Shown in pieces: positions 21,433-33,436 of a stretch of DNA of 54,507 nucleotides. The translations under genes and the position numbers were made by a program. A model generated the notes under the pieces. It made no database searches and was not told where the DNA came from. It worked only from the letters and a program-made list of their open reading frames with translations. The stretch covers positions 1 to 54,507 of the forward strand of contig SCTG01000048.1 of NCBI GenBank assembly GCA_004298335.1, given 5' to 3'. Numbering within the stretch: position 1 is the first letter of the stretch; every line of letters starts with the position of its first letter. The stretch comes from Nitrospirota bacterium (GTDB taxonomy: Bacteria; Nitrospirota; Nitrospiria; Nitrospirales; NS-4).

Positions 21433-22521
21433 ATGAAGTCTGTCGTCGTGGGCATGTCGGGAGGGGTGGACAGCGCCGTTGCCGCCGCGTTGCTGGTGGA
21501 GCAGGGCTGGCTGGTGCAAGGCGTCACGCTTCAGACCTGGGAGACCGAGGATGACGAAACGACCTCGAAGAAGTGGCAGGAACGCGGGTGCTGCAAGATC
21601 GGCATCGCCCGGTACGTCGCCGAGCGGCTGAGCATCCCGCACCGGGTGATCGACATCCGCGGCCATTTCCGCGCGGCCGTCGTGCAGGATTTCATCCAGG
21701 GGTATCTCTCGGGCCTGACGCCGAACCCCTGCGTCCGATGCAACGAACGGGTGAAGTTCGGCTGCCTGGTGGACGCCGCCCGGGAGATGGGGGCGGACTA
21801 TGTCGCGACCGGCCACTACGCCCAAGTCCTGCCGGACGAGACGGGCCGCCTGCATCTCCACAAGGGGGGAATGCCCAGGAAGGATCAGAGCTATTTCCTC
21901 TATCGCCTGAACCGTGGATGGCTTCCCGGCATTCTGTTTCCGGTGGGAGGCATGCACAAGGACGAAGTCTGGTCCCGCGCTGAAGCGATCGGTTTGCCGG
22001 CCGACGAAGTGAAGGAGAGCCAGGAGATCTGCTTCGTGACAAAGGGCGACTATCGCGGCTTTCTGGAAGAGGAGGCCCCGCAGGCCGCGCAGCCGGGCGC
22101 CTTTGTCGGCACGGACGGCACGGTGATGGGCACGCACCGCGGGGTGCCCTTCTATACGCCGGGGCAGCGGCGGGGCCTGGGCATCGCTGCGGACCGGCGG
22201 CTGTACGTTGTCCGCGTGGACGCCCCGAGCAATACCGTGGTGGTGGGGCGCGAGGAAGATCTGCAGGAGTCCGCGTGCACCGTCGGCGATCTGAATCTCC
22301 TCGGCTTGGATCATATTGAAGAGCCGGTCCGCGCGCAGGTCAAGGTCCGGTATGCCACCCCCGCGGTCCCGGCGACCATTCGGCCGATTGAAGAAGGGCG
22401 CCTCCGCATCCAATTTGATTCGCCCCAGCGGGCGCTTAGCCCGGGACAGTCTGCGGTCTTCTATCAGGGGGAGCGGGTCTTGGGAGGCGGCATTATCGAG
22501 GCTGTGGCCGGCAGGGGCTGA
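21433..22521 (+). CDS. mnmA: tRNA-specific 2-thiouridylase MnmA
   Basis: The 362-residue enzyme thiolates U34 of tRNAs for Lys, Glu and Gln. The PP-loop SGGVDS is at residues 9-14. Catalytic cysteines lie in NPCVRCNERVKFG and in the ESQEICFV block. TGHYAQ and GQRRGLGI are further family motifs. With mnmE and mnmG it completes the wobble xm5s2U pathway within 8 kb. It starts right after the bactofilins, so read-through from parAB is possible. Confidence 0.97.
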   Translation: MKSVVVGMSGGVDSAVAAALLVEQGWLVQGVTLQTWETEDDETTSKKWQERGCCKIGIARYVAERLSIPHRVIDIRGHFRAAVVQDFIQGYLSGLTPNPCVRCNERVKFGCLVDAAREMGADYVATGHYAQVLPDETGRLHLHKGGMPRKDQSYFLYRLNRGWLPGILFPVGGMHKDEVWSRAEAIGLPADEVKESQEICFVTKGDYRGFLEEEAPQAAQPGAFVGTDGTVMGTHRGVPFYTPGQRRGLGIAADRRLYVVRVDAPSNTVVVGREEDLQESACTVGDLNLLGLDHIEEPVRAQVKVRYATPAVPATIRPIEEGRLRIQFDSPQRALSPGQSAVFYQGERVLGGGIIEAVAGRG

Positions 22522-22536
22522 AGCGTGGCGAAGTGC

Positions 22537-22565
22537 TTGACGGCATTAGGGTTTCGTGCTATGGT
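22537..22565 (+). promoter_or_regulatory. Sigma70-type promoter of the atp operon
   Basis: TTGACG (22537-22542), 17-nt spacer, TATGGT (22560-22565), with TGC just before the -10. The predicted start is near 22572, giving a leader of about 57 nt before the atpH GTG. Confidence 0.83.
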
Positions 22566-22628
22566 GCGCCGCTTTTTGAGTGAGCCTGCCAGCTCGACGC
22601 CACGTCACAAAAGGCGGTTGTTGATAAC

Positions 22629-23168
22629 GTGATTCAGACGGCGATTGCACGACGGTACGCGAAGGCCCTGTTCGAGTTGCAGGAGCCTGCCGATGTCGGC
22701 CCGACCGCGAAGACCCTCCGCGTGCTGGCGGAAGCGTTCGCGGGTTCCCGCGAGTTCCGGAACTTGCTGCTGAGCCCGGTATTCACCCGGGAGCAGAAGG
22801 CGGCCGTGGTCGCCCAACTGGCGGCCAAGACGGCGTGCCCTCCGATCACCGGCCGGTTCCTCGCCCACGTCGTCCGCAAAAACCGGATCGCGCAACTTCG
22901 GGAAATCAGCGACGCGTTCGGCAGGCTCGCCGACCAGGTGTCGAATCGCAAGGTCGTCGAGGTGGCGGCCGCCCGCCCGCTGACCGACGAGCAGCAGGCC
23001 GCCATCCGCACCAAGCTCGAGCAGGTCACGCGCAGCCAGATCGATCTCTCAATCCACGTTGATCCCGCCGTGCTCGGCGGGTTGGAAATTCGCATCGGCA
23101 GCACGGTGTACGACGGGACGGTCCGCGGCCAGCTGGCGCGGCTGCGGTCGGCCCTCGCGAAAGTTTAG
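22629..23168 (+). CDS. atpH: ATP synthase F1 subunit delta
   Basis: The 179-residue peripheral-stalk subunit links F1 to Fo. It starts [18 protein letters not shown], with the conserved RYAKALF segment, and ends in [19 protein letters not shown], also typical. The start is a GTG at 22629. It leads an atpHAGDC operon. The Fo genes (atpB, atpE, atpF) are not upstream; mnmA is. The operon is therefore split. Confidence 0.95.
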   Translation: MIQTAIARRYAKALFELQEPADVGPTAKTLRVLAEAFAGSREFRNLLLSPVFTREQKAAVVAQLAAKTACPPITGRFLAHVVRKNRIAQLREISDAFGRLADQVSNRKVVEVAAARPLTDEQQAAIRTKLEQVTRSQIDLSIHVDPAVLGGLEIRIGSTVYDGTVRGQLARLRSALAKV

Positions 23169-23182
23169 AGAAGGAGCCAAGG

Positions 23183-24703
<1,521 letters not shown>

Positions 24704-24709
24704 AGACTC

Positions 24710-25573
24710 ATGCCGAGCTTACAGGGCCTGCGGCGCAAGATCGGGTCCATCAAGAACACGCAGAAGATCACCAAGGCCATGAAGATGGTGGCCGCGGCGA
24801 AGCTCAAGCGCGCCCAGGACCGCATTCTGGCCTCGCGGCCGTACGCGAAGAAGATGGCGGTGGTGCTCGGCAGCCTGTCGAGCCGCGTCAACCGCCAGAG
24901 CCATCCGCTGCTGCGCAAGCCGTCCGGCAACCGGATCGAGCTGCTCGTGGTCACGTCCGACCGGGGGCTCTGCGGCGCGTTCAACACCAATATCCTGCGT
25001 CGGGCGGTCGAGTTCCTCCGCGAGAAGCAGGAGGCCGGCTGCACCGTCACGGTCAGCGTGATCGGGCGCAAGGGCCGGGACTTCTTCCGCCGCCGCCAGT
25101 GGACCCGCAGGCAGGAGTGGGTCGGGGTCTTCGACCGGCTCTCGTACGAGCATGCGCTGGACATCGGCGGCGACATCGTCCAGCAGTTCACGGGCGGGAC
25201 GTTCGACGAGCTCCACATCGTGTACAACGAGTTCAAGTCCGTCATCCAGCAGCGGGTCGTTGTCGAGAAGTTGTTGCCCATCGAGTCGCTCGACCAGGAA
25301 GCGGAGAAACTCGGCGGCGGCTACCTCTTCGAGCCGGCCGAGGAGGAATTGCTGAAAGCCCTGCTGCCGAAGCACATCGAGGTCCAGACGTTCCATGCCT
25401 TGATGGAGTCCTCGGCGGCCGAACTGGGCGCGCGGATGGCCGCGATGGACGGCGCGACGCGCAATGCGGGCGAACTGATCAAGAAGATGACGCTCTATTA
25501 CAACAAGACCCGCCAGTCGGCCATCACCAAGGAGTTGATGGACATCGTCGGCGGGGCCGAGGCATTGAGATAG
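24710..25573 (+). CDS. atpG: ATP synthase F1 subunit gamma
   Basis: The 287-residue rotor shaft has the N-terminal helix LRRKIGSIKNTQKITKAMKM and the C-terminal helix ending in NKTRQSAITKELMDIVGGAE, both diagnostic. VTSDRGLCGAFN is the central Rossmann-like signature. It starts 6 nt after atpA and precedes atpD by 26 nt. Confidence 0.98.
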   Translation: MPSLQGLRRKIGSIKNTQKITKAMKMVAAAKLKRAQDRILASRPYAKKMAVVLGSLSSRVNRQSHPLLRKPSGNRIELLVVTSDRGLCGAFNTNILRRAVEFLREKQEAGCTVTVSVIGRKGRDFFRRRQWTRRQEWVGVFDRLSYEHALDIGGDIVQQFTGGTFDELHIVYNEFKSVIQQRVVVEKLLPIESLDQEAEKLGGGYLFEPAEEELLKALLPKHIEVQTFHALMESSAAELGARMAAMDGATRNAGELIKKMTLYYNKTRQSAITKELMDIVGGAEALR

Positions 25574-25581
25574 CGGATTAA

Positions 25582-27017
<1,436 letters not shown>

Positions 27018-27018
<1 letters not shown>

Positions 27019-27434
27019 TGGCCAAAATTCTTCTCGAAATCGTCACGCCCGACAAGCTCCTTCTCAGCAAGGAGGTGGACGAGGTCACCTGCCCTGGCAC
27101 CGAGGGAGAGTTCGGCGTCCTGCCGGGGCACTGCCAGTTTCTCTCCACCCTGCACGTCGGCGAGCTCAAGTACCGCGTAGGGGACGCGCATAGCTACATG
27201 ACGATCATGTGGGGGTATGTGGACGTCACGCCGACGCGCGTGACGGTCCTGGCGGAGGTCGCCGAGCATGCCGAGGATATCGACGTCGAGCGCGCCCAGG
27301 CCAAGGTGGTGGAAGCCGAGGCCAAGGTCGCGGCGGGCGGCTCGCGCGAACAGATCGAGGCCGCCCTCACGAGCCTGGAGAAGGCCCGTCTGCGCAAGAA
27401 AGTCGCCGAGCGCGCGAAGAGCCGGGCGCATTAG
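27018..27434 (+). CDS. atpC: ATP synthase F1 subunit epsilon
   Basis: The 138-residue regulatory subunit has an N-terminal beta sandwich (GTEGEFGVLPGHCQFLSTL) and a C-terminal helical hairpin rich in Ala, Glu and Lys that can brake rotation. It overlaps atpD by one base. Its stop codon lies within a 10-bp hairpin that probably ends the operon. Confidence 0.96.
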
Positions 27435-27443
27435 CCCGGCTCT
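27418..27443 (+). terminator. Hairpin at the end of the atp operon
   Basis: AGAGCCGGGC (27418-27427) and GCCCGGCTCT (27434-27443) pair perfectly over 10 bp with a GCATTA loop. The stop codon of atpC is in the loop/right arm. A T-rich stretch (ATTTTCT) follows only after 10 nt, so termination may be weak or factor-assisted. Confidence 0.6.
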
Positions 27444-27478
27444 CCTCGCCGCATTTTCTCAATCAGAGCGGTTGTACT

Positions 27479-27946
27479 TCAGGCAGGGAGCGCGCAGGCG
27501 CCGACCGGCGCATGCAGGGCCGCGACCAGCTTCCCGTACCGCTCCTCAGCCCAGGCGTTGAACGCGTCCGCGTGCGGAAACACCAGGTCCCACGTGCGGA
27601 CCGAGTCCAGCAGGAGAAGCTGCTGCGGGCCGTCGTTCGCCGGGGCGTACACCGCCAGCACCGTGCTCGGGCCGATCAGGCTGACATCGGTGAAGATGCG
27701 GGTCGAATCGCCTTCGGCAAGGCCCGCCTCGCGGGTTGCGGCTTCCAGAAGCGGACCGTAGAGGCGTTGTAGAAATTGAGCGATGGCCTCGTGCGGCACC
27801 TTGGCTTCGTGCAGGCGACGGTTTGGCGAGTCTCCGAAAAGATTTTGCGTCAGGTACTCGACCGCGTCGCCGGCGGGGAGCGCGTTGTCATTCACCAGCG
27901 AATCCGTCAAATACGAAATCCAGTTGCGGGCATACGGCGTCGGCAT
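27479..27946 (-). CDS. Hypothetical protein, 155 aa
   Basis: I do not recognise a family. The product starts MPTPYARNWISYLTDSLVND and is acidic and soluble, with no signal peptide. Regions such as SLIGPSTVLAVYAPANDG and LVFPHADAFNAWAEERYG suggest an alpha/beta fold. I chose the ATG at 27946 because a GGAGG site precedes it; an upstream ATG at 28021 would add 25 residues of low quality. A strong promoter lies at 28084-28112, giving a leader of about 130 nt. It is convergent with the atp operon. Confidence 0.7.
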   Translation of the reverse strand: MPTPYARNWISYLTDSLVNDNALPAGDAVEYLTQNLFGDSPNRRLHEAKVPHEAIAQFLQRLYGPLLEAATREAGLAEGDSTRIFTDVSLIGPSTVLAVYAPANDGPQQLLLLDSVRTWDLVFPHADAFNAWAEERYGKLVAALHAPVGACALPA

Positions 27947-28077
27947 AGGTCCTCCATCGTTCGACAGACACGCACCGGGCGTGCGGATGGCTCCGGTGGG
28001 ACTGCATTGTTGCTGGATCAAACTGACCGGTATTACAGACCTGGCAGGAAAACCCTGAGGACTAACCGGCGCAAGCA
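27947..28077 (-). other. Long, structure-prone 5' leader
   Basis: The predicted transcript start (about 28077) leaves some 130 nt before the 27946 gene. The leader contains nested complementary pairs: CCCTG with CAGGG, CCGGT with ACCGG, and CACCGG with CCCGGTG near the ribosome site. I do not recognise a riboswitch class. It may be an attenuating leader; this is inference from pairing by eye. Confidence 0.35.
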
Positions 28078-28083
28078 GGGATG

Positions 28084-28112
28084 ACTATACGACACGCACG
28101 GTATTCTGTCAA
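28084..28112 (-). promoter_or_regulatory. Sigma70-type promoter for the 27946 gene
   Basis: On the minus strand TTGACA (28107-28112), a 17-nt spacer and TATAGT (28084-28089) form a near-consensus promoter directed into the leader of the 155-aa gene. Repeat unit A begins 14 nt upstream of its -35. Confidence 0.85.
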
Positions 28113-28126
28113 ATAAGGACAGGCCG

Positions 28127-28351
28127 GTCGCGGGGATGCCTCTTCGCTCCCTGCGCGCGCGCCACGAATAAACAGATGCCGCTCGCTTATGGGCGCTGTA
28201 GAGGCATCCCCCACTTCGGCCGTTCGGATTTCTGGCGGGTGGCGCCGGGTTGTCCGGACCGGCGCAGGACTTGAGGCCGGAGCGCAGCTCTGCGGGGCCG
28301 CGCCAGCGCAGGCCGGTCCGAGACGGCCGGACGCCCGGTGACAGGACCCGC
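28127..28351 (+). repeat. Composite structured repeat, units A+B (copy 2)
   Basis: Unit A is 28127-28211, with outer stem GGGGATGCCTCT paired to AGAGGCATCCCC. Unit B is 28235-28351, opening GCGGGTGGCGCCGGG and closing CCCGGTGACAGGACCCGC, which pair except for an ACAGG bulge. Further in, GTCCGG pairs with CCGGAC and ACCGGC with GCCGGT. The centre is a variable hairpin (CGCAGCTCTGCG). Unit B ends 14 nt from the stop of the minus-strand methyltransferase. No gene is present in this gap. Confidence 0.9.
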
Positions 28352-28365
28352 TCTTTAAAGGAAGA

Positions 28366-29007
28366 TTACGCGCTGTGTCCGTTGCCGTTGGACTTCTCGT
28401 TGACGCACTTCACAAGGTGCCAGAGACGGAGGGGATTCACCTTCTGTTTGTGGAGCACGGTAAGATGGGTGCCGTCCAGGACGGTCGCCAGGGAGAGGTC
28501 GGTGCGCCAGCCCAGGTGCTTGCAGAAGGGCGAGAGCACCTTCTCGAGCGCATTGATGACCGGGTTGCCGTTGCTGAAGTGGTTCAGCAGGATGATGCGC
28601 CCGCCCGGCTTGCAGACCCGGATCATCTCCAGCATCACCTTGCGGTAGTCCGGCACTGCCGTCACGACGTAGGCGGCCATGACGGCGTCGAAACTGTCGT
28701 CCGCGAACTCCATCGCTGAGGCGTCCATTTTCATCAGGCTGACGTGCTCGAGCCTGAGCTCCCGGACGCGTTCCCGACACTTGGCCAGCATGCCCTCCGA
28801 GAGATCGACGCCGACCACCTCGCAGGACCGGGGATAGCAGGGGAGGGCCAGCCCAGTGCCCACGCCCACTTCCAGGATGCGCTCGCCCGGAGACAGGCTC
28901 AGCAGGCGGACCGCGTGCTCGCGTCCGTCGTGGAAAATCTTGCCGAAGATGTGATCGTAGACTCTGGCGTAGTTGGTATAGACCCGCTCGACTGTGGCCG
29001 TGTCCAT
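28366..29007 (-). CDS. Class I SAM methyltransferase, PmtA/PEMT-like
   Basis: The 213-residue protein has motif I ILEVGVGTGLALP, an acidic motif II (VVGVDLSEGML), motif post-I MDASAMEF and CKPGGRIILLNHF. The N-terminal segment YARVYDHIFGKIFHDGREHA and overall layout resemble bacterial phosphatidylethanolamine N-methyltransferases, which make phosphatidylcholine. Ubiquinone-type methyltransferases are an alternative. It is a single gene with its own promoter at 29112-29140, and a structured repeat lies just beyond its stop. Confidence 0.82.
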   Translation of the reverse strand: MDTATVERVYTNYARVYDHIFGKIFHDGREHAVRLLSLSPGERILEVGVGTGLALPCYPRSCEVVGVDLSEGMLAKCRERVRELRLEHVSLMKMDASAMEFADDSFDAVMAAYVVTAVPDYRKVMLEMIRVCKPGGRIILLNHFSNGNPVINALEKVLSPFCKHLGWRTDLSLATVLDGTHLTVLHKQKVNPLRLWHLVKCVNEKSNGNGHSA

Positions 29008-29111
29008 AACGCCTCGTCGCTCACCCAGCGAATCGACCGGTCTGATCTCTACTGGCCGACGGACCCCTGTGGCTGGGACGCGCGGCTCGTCGAAGGGGCA
29101 AAGCGGCCCCC

Positions 29112-29140
29112 AATCTAGCCAAACGAGGTAAACTTGTCAA
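29112..29140 (-). promoter_or_regulatory. Sigma70-type promoter of the methyltransferase
   Basis: On the minus strand TTGACA (29135-29140), 17-nt spacer, TAGATT (29112-29117). The predicted start near 29105 leaves a leader of about 98 nt. Confidence 0.82.
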
Positions 29141-29179
29141 GGTTTAAACGAGGGCTAATTGCTTGATTTCACTAAACAC

Positions 29180-30127
29180 TCAGCCAAGGTGGACGGCGTC
29201 GAATCCCAGGAGACGCAGGTGTTTGGCGAACTCGGGAAAACCATGGACGGTATACACCTTCGTCGGCCGGGCCTGGCGGACCAGCGCAAGGAGCTCCTGA
29301 AAGTCGGCGTGGTCGGAAAGGGGGATGGCCTCGTCCACCCGGTAGCGGAAACGACAGTTCCGGTCCATCGCCCAGCCGGTCAGCATGGCTGTGCGACAGG
29401 GCCCCAGGTCCTCGATGACCTGGGAGCGTTTGAGATGGGGCGGCAGGATGACGACCTTGCCGGCCGCGCCGTCGGCGTCCAGGCCAGGGTCCAGGAGTTC
29501 GTAGCGGCCGAACCGAACCCCGAATTCCTCGTAGATCCTGGCGATGTGGAAGATCGGCTCGGCCACGACGCAGGTATAGCCGCGGTCCCCGAGGAGCTTC
29601 AAGGCTTCCTGGCTCTTGCCCAGGGCGTAGGCCAGCAGGACCGGCGTCCGCCCCTCGTCCCAGGCCCCTTCGATGAAGCGGCAGAGCCGGCGCGCCACCT
29701 CGGCCGGCTCCGGGAACACGTAGTGCGGGCGGCCGAAGGTGCATTCCATCACGAGGACGTCGCAGGGCGCCACGGCGATCGTTTCGGCCGTGAGGCTCTC
29801 GCGCATCCGGCAGTCGCCGGTGTACACGATGCGCCGCCCCTCGTGCTCGATGAGAATCTGGGACGAGCCGAGGATGTGGCCGGCCGGCAGGAGCCGGCAC
29901 GTGGCGCCGTCCACGCGGAACGGGTCGTGGTACGCGTACGTTTCGGTCACCGTTTTGCCGAGGCGGTGTTCGTAGAGCCGGGCGGTCTGCGGGGAGGCGA
30001 TGATCCGGCGATGGCGGATGGCGTGGTCGCTGTGCGCGTGCGACACGAAGCATCGGTCGCGGGAGCGGGTGGCGTCCAGCCAGAGCGACGTGCCTTCGAC
30101 TCTCAACCCGCCGTCGTGCTCGATCAC
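29180..30127 (-). CDS. MBL-fold exonuclease-like protein (SNM1/CPSF-type)
   Basis: The protein has the metal site HAHSDH at residues 30-35 and VYTGDCR, and LLPAGHILGSSQILIE near 75, the pattern of metallo-beta-lactamase-fold nucleases related to SNM1 and mRNA 3'-end processing factors. A C-terminal PLSDHADFQELL supplies another metal-binding His. I chose the GTG at 30127 (315 aa) because the family similarity starts there; a TTG at 30163 would add 12 residues. A role in DNA or RNA repair is inferred; no ligase gene is adjacent. Confidence 0.8.
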   Translation of the reverse strand: MIEHDGGLRVEGTSLWLDATRSRDRCFVSHAHSDHAIRHRRIIASPQTARLYEHRLGKTVTETYAYHDPFRVDGATCRLLPAGHILGSSQILIEHEGRRIVYTGDCRMRESLTAETIAVAPCDVLVMECTFGRPHYVFPEPAEVARRLCRFIEGAWDEGRTPVLLAYALGKSQEALKLLGDRGYTCVVAEPIFHIARIYEEFGVRFGRYELLDPGLDADGAAGKVVILPPHLKRSQVIEDLGPCRTAMLTGWAMDRNCRFRYRVDEAIPLSDHADFQELLALVRQARPTKVYTVHGFPEFAKHLRLLGFDAVHLG

Positions 30128-30186
30128 GGCTTGAGTTCTACACCGGCGCCCTGATCGATGCAAGAGCTTTATGGTACCCTCTTCCC

Positions 30187-30771
30187 ATGCATGCGGCGGT
30201 GCTCCTCGGCGCAGTCATCGTCCTGGGCTTGATCGTGGCGGACTGGAGGGCGTTCAGCCGGACGGCGCCCGCGGTCGTCACGTACGGCGTGGCCGTCGAG
30301 CGCCGGCAGGAGCCGCTCGCCGTGAGGCGGGGGCTGTTCGACGCCGACGGCCTGCTGAAGCTGCCGCGCGGCCGGGCGCGGCTCTTCCCCGAGCAACGGG
30401 CCATACTGTTGGAGCCCGACCTCAAGCAGTTCGGCGTCGCGCTCCGGACGGCCTGGCCGCTGAACGGATTCGTCCACTACGCGGAGGGGGAGGAATCGGC
30501 GCCGGCGACGCTCACCAAGCGGATGCCGTGGTCGTCGGTGCTGCTGACCGCGCTCTGGTTCCTGACGGTCGCGGGTGGGACGCTGGTCTATGTGGTGTCG
30601 TATGCCATGGCCGGCGGCCTGTCCTCGGCCGGCGGCGCGTTCCTGGCCGTCGCGCTGAGCGGGCTGGGCCTGCTGGTCTGCCTGTTCGGCCTGCTGATCG
30701 TGGTCGTCGCGTACCGGCTGGAGAACAAGCGGCTGATGGCGCTGTACGAGGAATTCAAGGCGGCGCTTTGA
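30187..30771 (+). CDS. Hypothetical membrane protein, three predicted segments
   Basis: The 194-residue product has hydrophobic segments at about residues 4-18, 117-142 and 150-172, with a soluble loop of about 95 residues between the first two. I do not recognise a family. TATGGT (30170-30175) lies 11 nt before the ATG, suggesting a very short leader. It is divergent from the MBL nuclease gene and its 3' end overlaps the convergent 31105 gene by 17 nt. Confidence 0.7.
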   Translation: MHAAVLLGAVIVLGLIVADWRAFSRTAPAVVTYGVAVERRQEPLAVRRGLFDADGLLKLPRGRARLFPEQRAILLEPDLKQFGVALRTAWPLNGFVHYAEGEESAPATLTKRMPWSSVLLTALWFLTVAGGTLVYVVSYAMAGGLSSAGGAFLAVALSGLGLLVCLFGLLIVVVAYRLENKRLMALYEEFKAAL

Positions 30772-31105
30772 ACGCCTCCGCGAAGGGCCGGCATTCTGGC
30801 ACCAGCAGCTCGGGGCGGTCGGCCAGCAGCTTGGTGATGATGCCGCGGCTTTTCTTCGCCAGGCCGGACTCGATGAAGACCTGCGCGAAGAGCGCGTTGC
30901 GCGGCGCCGGGTCGGCGGCTGCGGCGCGCAGGTCCTGTTCCGGCAGAGTCTTGAGCGTCTCGCGCAGGGCGAGCATCGCCTTCTCCACGCTGTGGTACGG
31001 CGGCGTGATCTGGAGGGAACGATAGAAGACCGTCACGCGGTGCCGGAAATCGGCCTCCAGCCGGCTGCGGAGTTCGCTGGCGGAAGCGGCAGGGAGACTC
31101 GTCAT
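30755..31105 (-). CDS. Hypothetical protein, 116 aa
   Basis: The 116-residue, mostly helical protein starts MTSLPAASASELRSRLEADF. It has no signal peptide, cysteines or recognised motif. An extended -10 element (TGGTACAAT) lies 9 nt before its ATG, so the mRNA is probably leaderless. It is convergent with the 30187 membrane gene (17-nt overlap) and divergent from the PHP lipoprotein. I do not recognise the family. Confidence 0.65.
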   Translation of the reverse strand: MTSLPAASASELRSRLEADFRHRVTVFYRSLQITPPYHSVEKAMLALRETLKTLPEQDLRAAAADPAPRNALFAQVFIESGLAKKSRGIITKLLADRPELLVPECRPFAEAFKAPP

Positions 31106-31114
31106 GGCAGGCGC

Positions 31115-31120
31115 ATTGTA
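31115..31120 (-). promoter_or_regulatory. Leaderless extended -10 of the 31105 gene
   Basis: On the minus strand TGG-TACAAT is followed by 9 nt and the ATG. The expected start site lies within 1-3 nt of the start codon. Confidence 0.55.
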
Positions 31121-31153
31121 CCAGACTCGCGTGATCTGTTAAGGTTTCGCTCC

Positions 31154-32407
31154 GTGTGGACCCGGCGCCGATTCATCCAGGCTGCGCTGGCCTCCGGCCT
31201 GGGGGCGTGCGTGCCCGTCCTGGGGGGCTGCTCCCGGGAGCCGTCGGTCGGCGCGATCCGCGACGCGCTCGCCGCCTTGCGGAGCCAGCAGGTCAGGCCG
31301 CCGTCCGTTGCCGGGTACGTGGAGTTCCGCGGCGTCGTCCATGCTCACAGCAACCTGTCGCACGACAGCACCGGCACGCCGCAGGAGGTCCTTGAGGCCG
31401 CCCGCCTGAACAGGCTGGACTTTCTCGTCGTCACCGACCACTACACGCCCCGCATTTTCACCGAGGGCCTCGAGGGCCGCCAGGGCGCGGTCCTGGTCGT
31501 GCGCGGGGTCGAGATCGCGCTCGGTTGCACGCGCGGCGGCGCGCTCACGCGGCGCTGCGCCAGCGTCCTGGCGGTCGGCCTCCGGGAGCCGCTCGTGCCG
31601 GGCGCGAACGAGCAGTGGGACTGGGACGCGCTGTTCCAGAGCATCCAGCGGCAGGGCGCGCTCTCCATCATCGCGCATCCGCGCGGCATGATGAACTCCA
31701 GCTATTTCCGGTACGCCGACGGCATGGAGATCTACGACATCGCGGACACCGTGCGGGACCGCCTGGTGGACGTCCCGCGCTTCCTCCTCGACTTCGCGGT
31801 CGATTACGCGGACTCCCGGGACGAAATCGTCCTCCCGCTCATCGTGGAACGGTCGGGCTGGAACCTCGCCGAATGGGACCGGTTCACGAAGACCCGCCGG
31901 TTCATCGGCCTGGCGGGGAACGACGCGCACCAGAATCTGCGGGCCTTCGGGCGGTATGCCGATCCGTACGCCCTGTCCTTCAAGGCCGTGAACACCCACG
32001 TCCTGGCGGCGTCGGAGACCGCGGAGAGCCTCAAGGCCTTCGCGCCCGGACTGACGACGGAGAAGCTCGTGGCCGCGCTCCGCGCGGGCCGCGCGTTCGC
32101 CGCCTTCAACCTCCTGGCTGATGCGACGGGTTTCCGGTTCGCTGCGCACGCCGGCGACGGCGGCGCGGTCATTGCCGTGCTGGGCGACGAGGTCCCCATG
32201 CAGGCGGGGCTCACCCTGGTCGCGCAGAGTCCAGTGCCCGGGCTTTTCGAGCTGCTGCGCGACGGCGTGCCGATCCGGCGCCGGGAGGGGCGCGAGTTGC
32301 GGCATCGGGTGGACCGGACGGGCGTCTATCGGGTGGAGGTGTCCCTGAAAGTGGTGGACCGCTGGCGGCCCTGGATCTTTGCCAATCCCATCTATGTACG
32401 TGCTTAG
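31154..32407 (+). CDS. PHP-domain lipoprotein, predicted phosphoesterase
   Basis: The 417-residue product begins with a Tat-like signal ([15 protein letters not shown]) that ends in a lipobox LGGC, so it is probably an exported lipoprotein. The PHP metal motifs are [19 protein letters not shown] and IIAHPRG, with NDAH downstream. PHP domains hydrolyse phosphoesters with a trinuclear metal site. The C-terminal 90 residues look like a beta domain. The GTG at 31154 is chosen because it starts the signal peptide. Its stop overlaps the end of the convergent threonine aldolase by 4 nt. Confidence 0.82.
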   Translation: MWTRRRFIQAALASGLGACVPVLGGCSREPSVGAIRDALAALRSQQVRPPSVAGYVEFRGVVHAHSNLSHDSTGTPQEVLEAARLNRLDFLVVTDHYTPRIFTEGLEGRQGAVLVVRGVEIALGCTRGGALTRRCASVLAVGLREPLVPGANEQWDWDALFQSIQRQGALSIIAHPRGMMNSSYFRYADGMEIYDIADTVRDRLVDVPRFLLDFAVDYADSRDEIVLPLIVERSGWNLAEWDRFTKTRRFIGLAGNDAHQNLRAFGRYADPYALSFKAVNTHVLAASETAESLKAFAPGLTTEKLVAALRAGRAFAAFNLLADATGFRFAAHAGDGGAVIAVLGDEVPMQAGLTLVAQSPVPGLFELLRDGVPIRRREGRELRHRVDRTGVYRVEVSLKVVDRWRPWIFANPIYVRA

Positions 32408-33432
32408 GCGGCGAACACTTTTTTCAGGATCGCGCAGGCCTGCTCGATCTGCCCGCGCGACACGTCGAGGTGCGTCACGGCGCGGAGCGTGGTCGGGCTG
32501 AAGGGCACCAGCAACAGGCCCTCGGCCTTGAGCGCCGCCAGCGCCTCGTCGGCCGTCCGGCGCGTCTCACCGATATCGAACACCACGATGTTGGTCTCTA
32601 CATGATCGGGGTTGATCCGCAGCCCCGGGAGGCCGGCCAGCGTCGCCGCGAGCGTCTTCGCGTGGACATGGTCCTCCGCCAGCCTGGCGATGTTGTGGTC
32701 CAGCGCATAGAGCCCCGCTGCCGCGAGGATGCCGGCCTGCCGCATCCCGCCCCCGAACATCTTCCGCAGACGCCGCAGCTTCGTGATGCGCTCCCTGTCG
32801 GCGCAGATCAGCGAGCCGACCGGCGCGCCCAGACCCTTCGACAGGCAGAACGACACCGTCTCGAAGTGCCGCGCGTACTCGGACGCCGGGATGCCGGTGG
32901 CGACGACCGCATTAAACAACCGCGCGCCGTCCAGGTGCATGGCGATCCCCCGCGGCTCGGCCGCCTTCCGGATCGCCTTGATCGGATCGAGGGGATAGAT
33001 CGTCCCGCCGCCGCGGTTGTGGGTGTTTTCGAGGCAGATCAGGGTCGTGGGGGGATTGTGATAGTCGGGCGGGCGGATGGCCGCTTCGATTTGTTCGACC
33101 GTTAAGATTCCGCGAGTCCCTTGGAGCCAGCAGGTCTGGACGCCGGAGAGGCCCGCCGCCGCGCCGCTCTCGTAGCGGACGACGTGCGCGCCGGCCTCGA
33201 CGATGATCTCGTCGCCCGGCCTCGTGTGCAGGCGGACCGCGAGCTGGTTCGCCATCGTGCCGGAGGGGACGAAGAGCGCGGCTTCCTTGCCGAGCAGGCG
33301 CGCGGCGGTCTCCTGCAGGCGGTTGACGGTCGGGTCCTCGCCGAACACGTCGTCGCCGACCTCGGCCGTCGCCATCGCCTCGCGCATCGCGGGCGAGGGC
33401 TTCGTCACCGTATCGCTGCGCAGATCGATCAT
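32404..33432 (-). CDS. ltaE: Low-specificity L-threonine aldolase
   Basis: The 342-residue PLP enzyme splits L-threonine or allo-threonine to glycine and acetaldehyde. The family start [12 protein letters not shown] is intact. The conserved THNRGGG is at 137-143, [10 protein letters not shown] at 166-175, and the PLP lysine is Lys199 in [10 protein letters not shown]. It starts 4 nt after the MBL hydrolase stop and is thus the last gene of the partner-switching operon, although its link to that system is unclear. Confidence 0.95.
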   Translation of the reverse strand: MIDLRSDTVTKPSPAMREAMATAEVGDDVFGEDPTVNRLQETAARLLGKEAALFVPSGTMANQLAVRLHTRPGDEIIVEAGAHVVRYESGAAAGLSGVQTCWLQGTRGILTVEQIEAAIRPPDYHNPPTTLICLENTHNRGGGTIYPLDPIKAIRKAAEPRGIAMHLDGARLFNAVVATGIPASEYARHFETVSFCLSKGLGAPVGSLICADRERITKLRRLRKMFGGGMRQAGILAAAGLYALDHNIARLAEDHVHAKTLAATLAGLPGLRINPDHVETNIVVFDIGETRRTADEALAALKAEGLLLVPFSPTTLRAVTHLDVSRGQIEQACAILKKVFAA

Positions 33433-33436
33433 CGCG

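Noticed and set aside
28127..28351. Integron attC site
   Set aside because: The element follows stop codons, but lacks the RYYYAAC and GTTRRRY core ends, and no integrase gene is present.
30127..30163. TTG start for the MBL nuclease gene
   Set aside because: Possible, but it adds 12 residues (mostly Arg/Cys) with no family similarity and no ribosome site.
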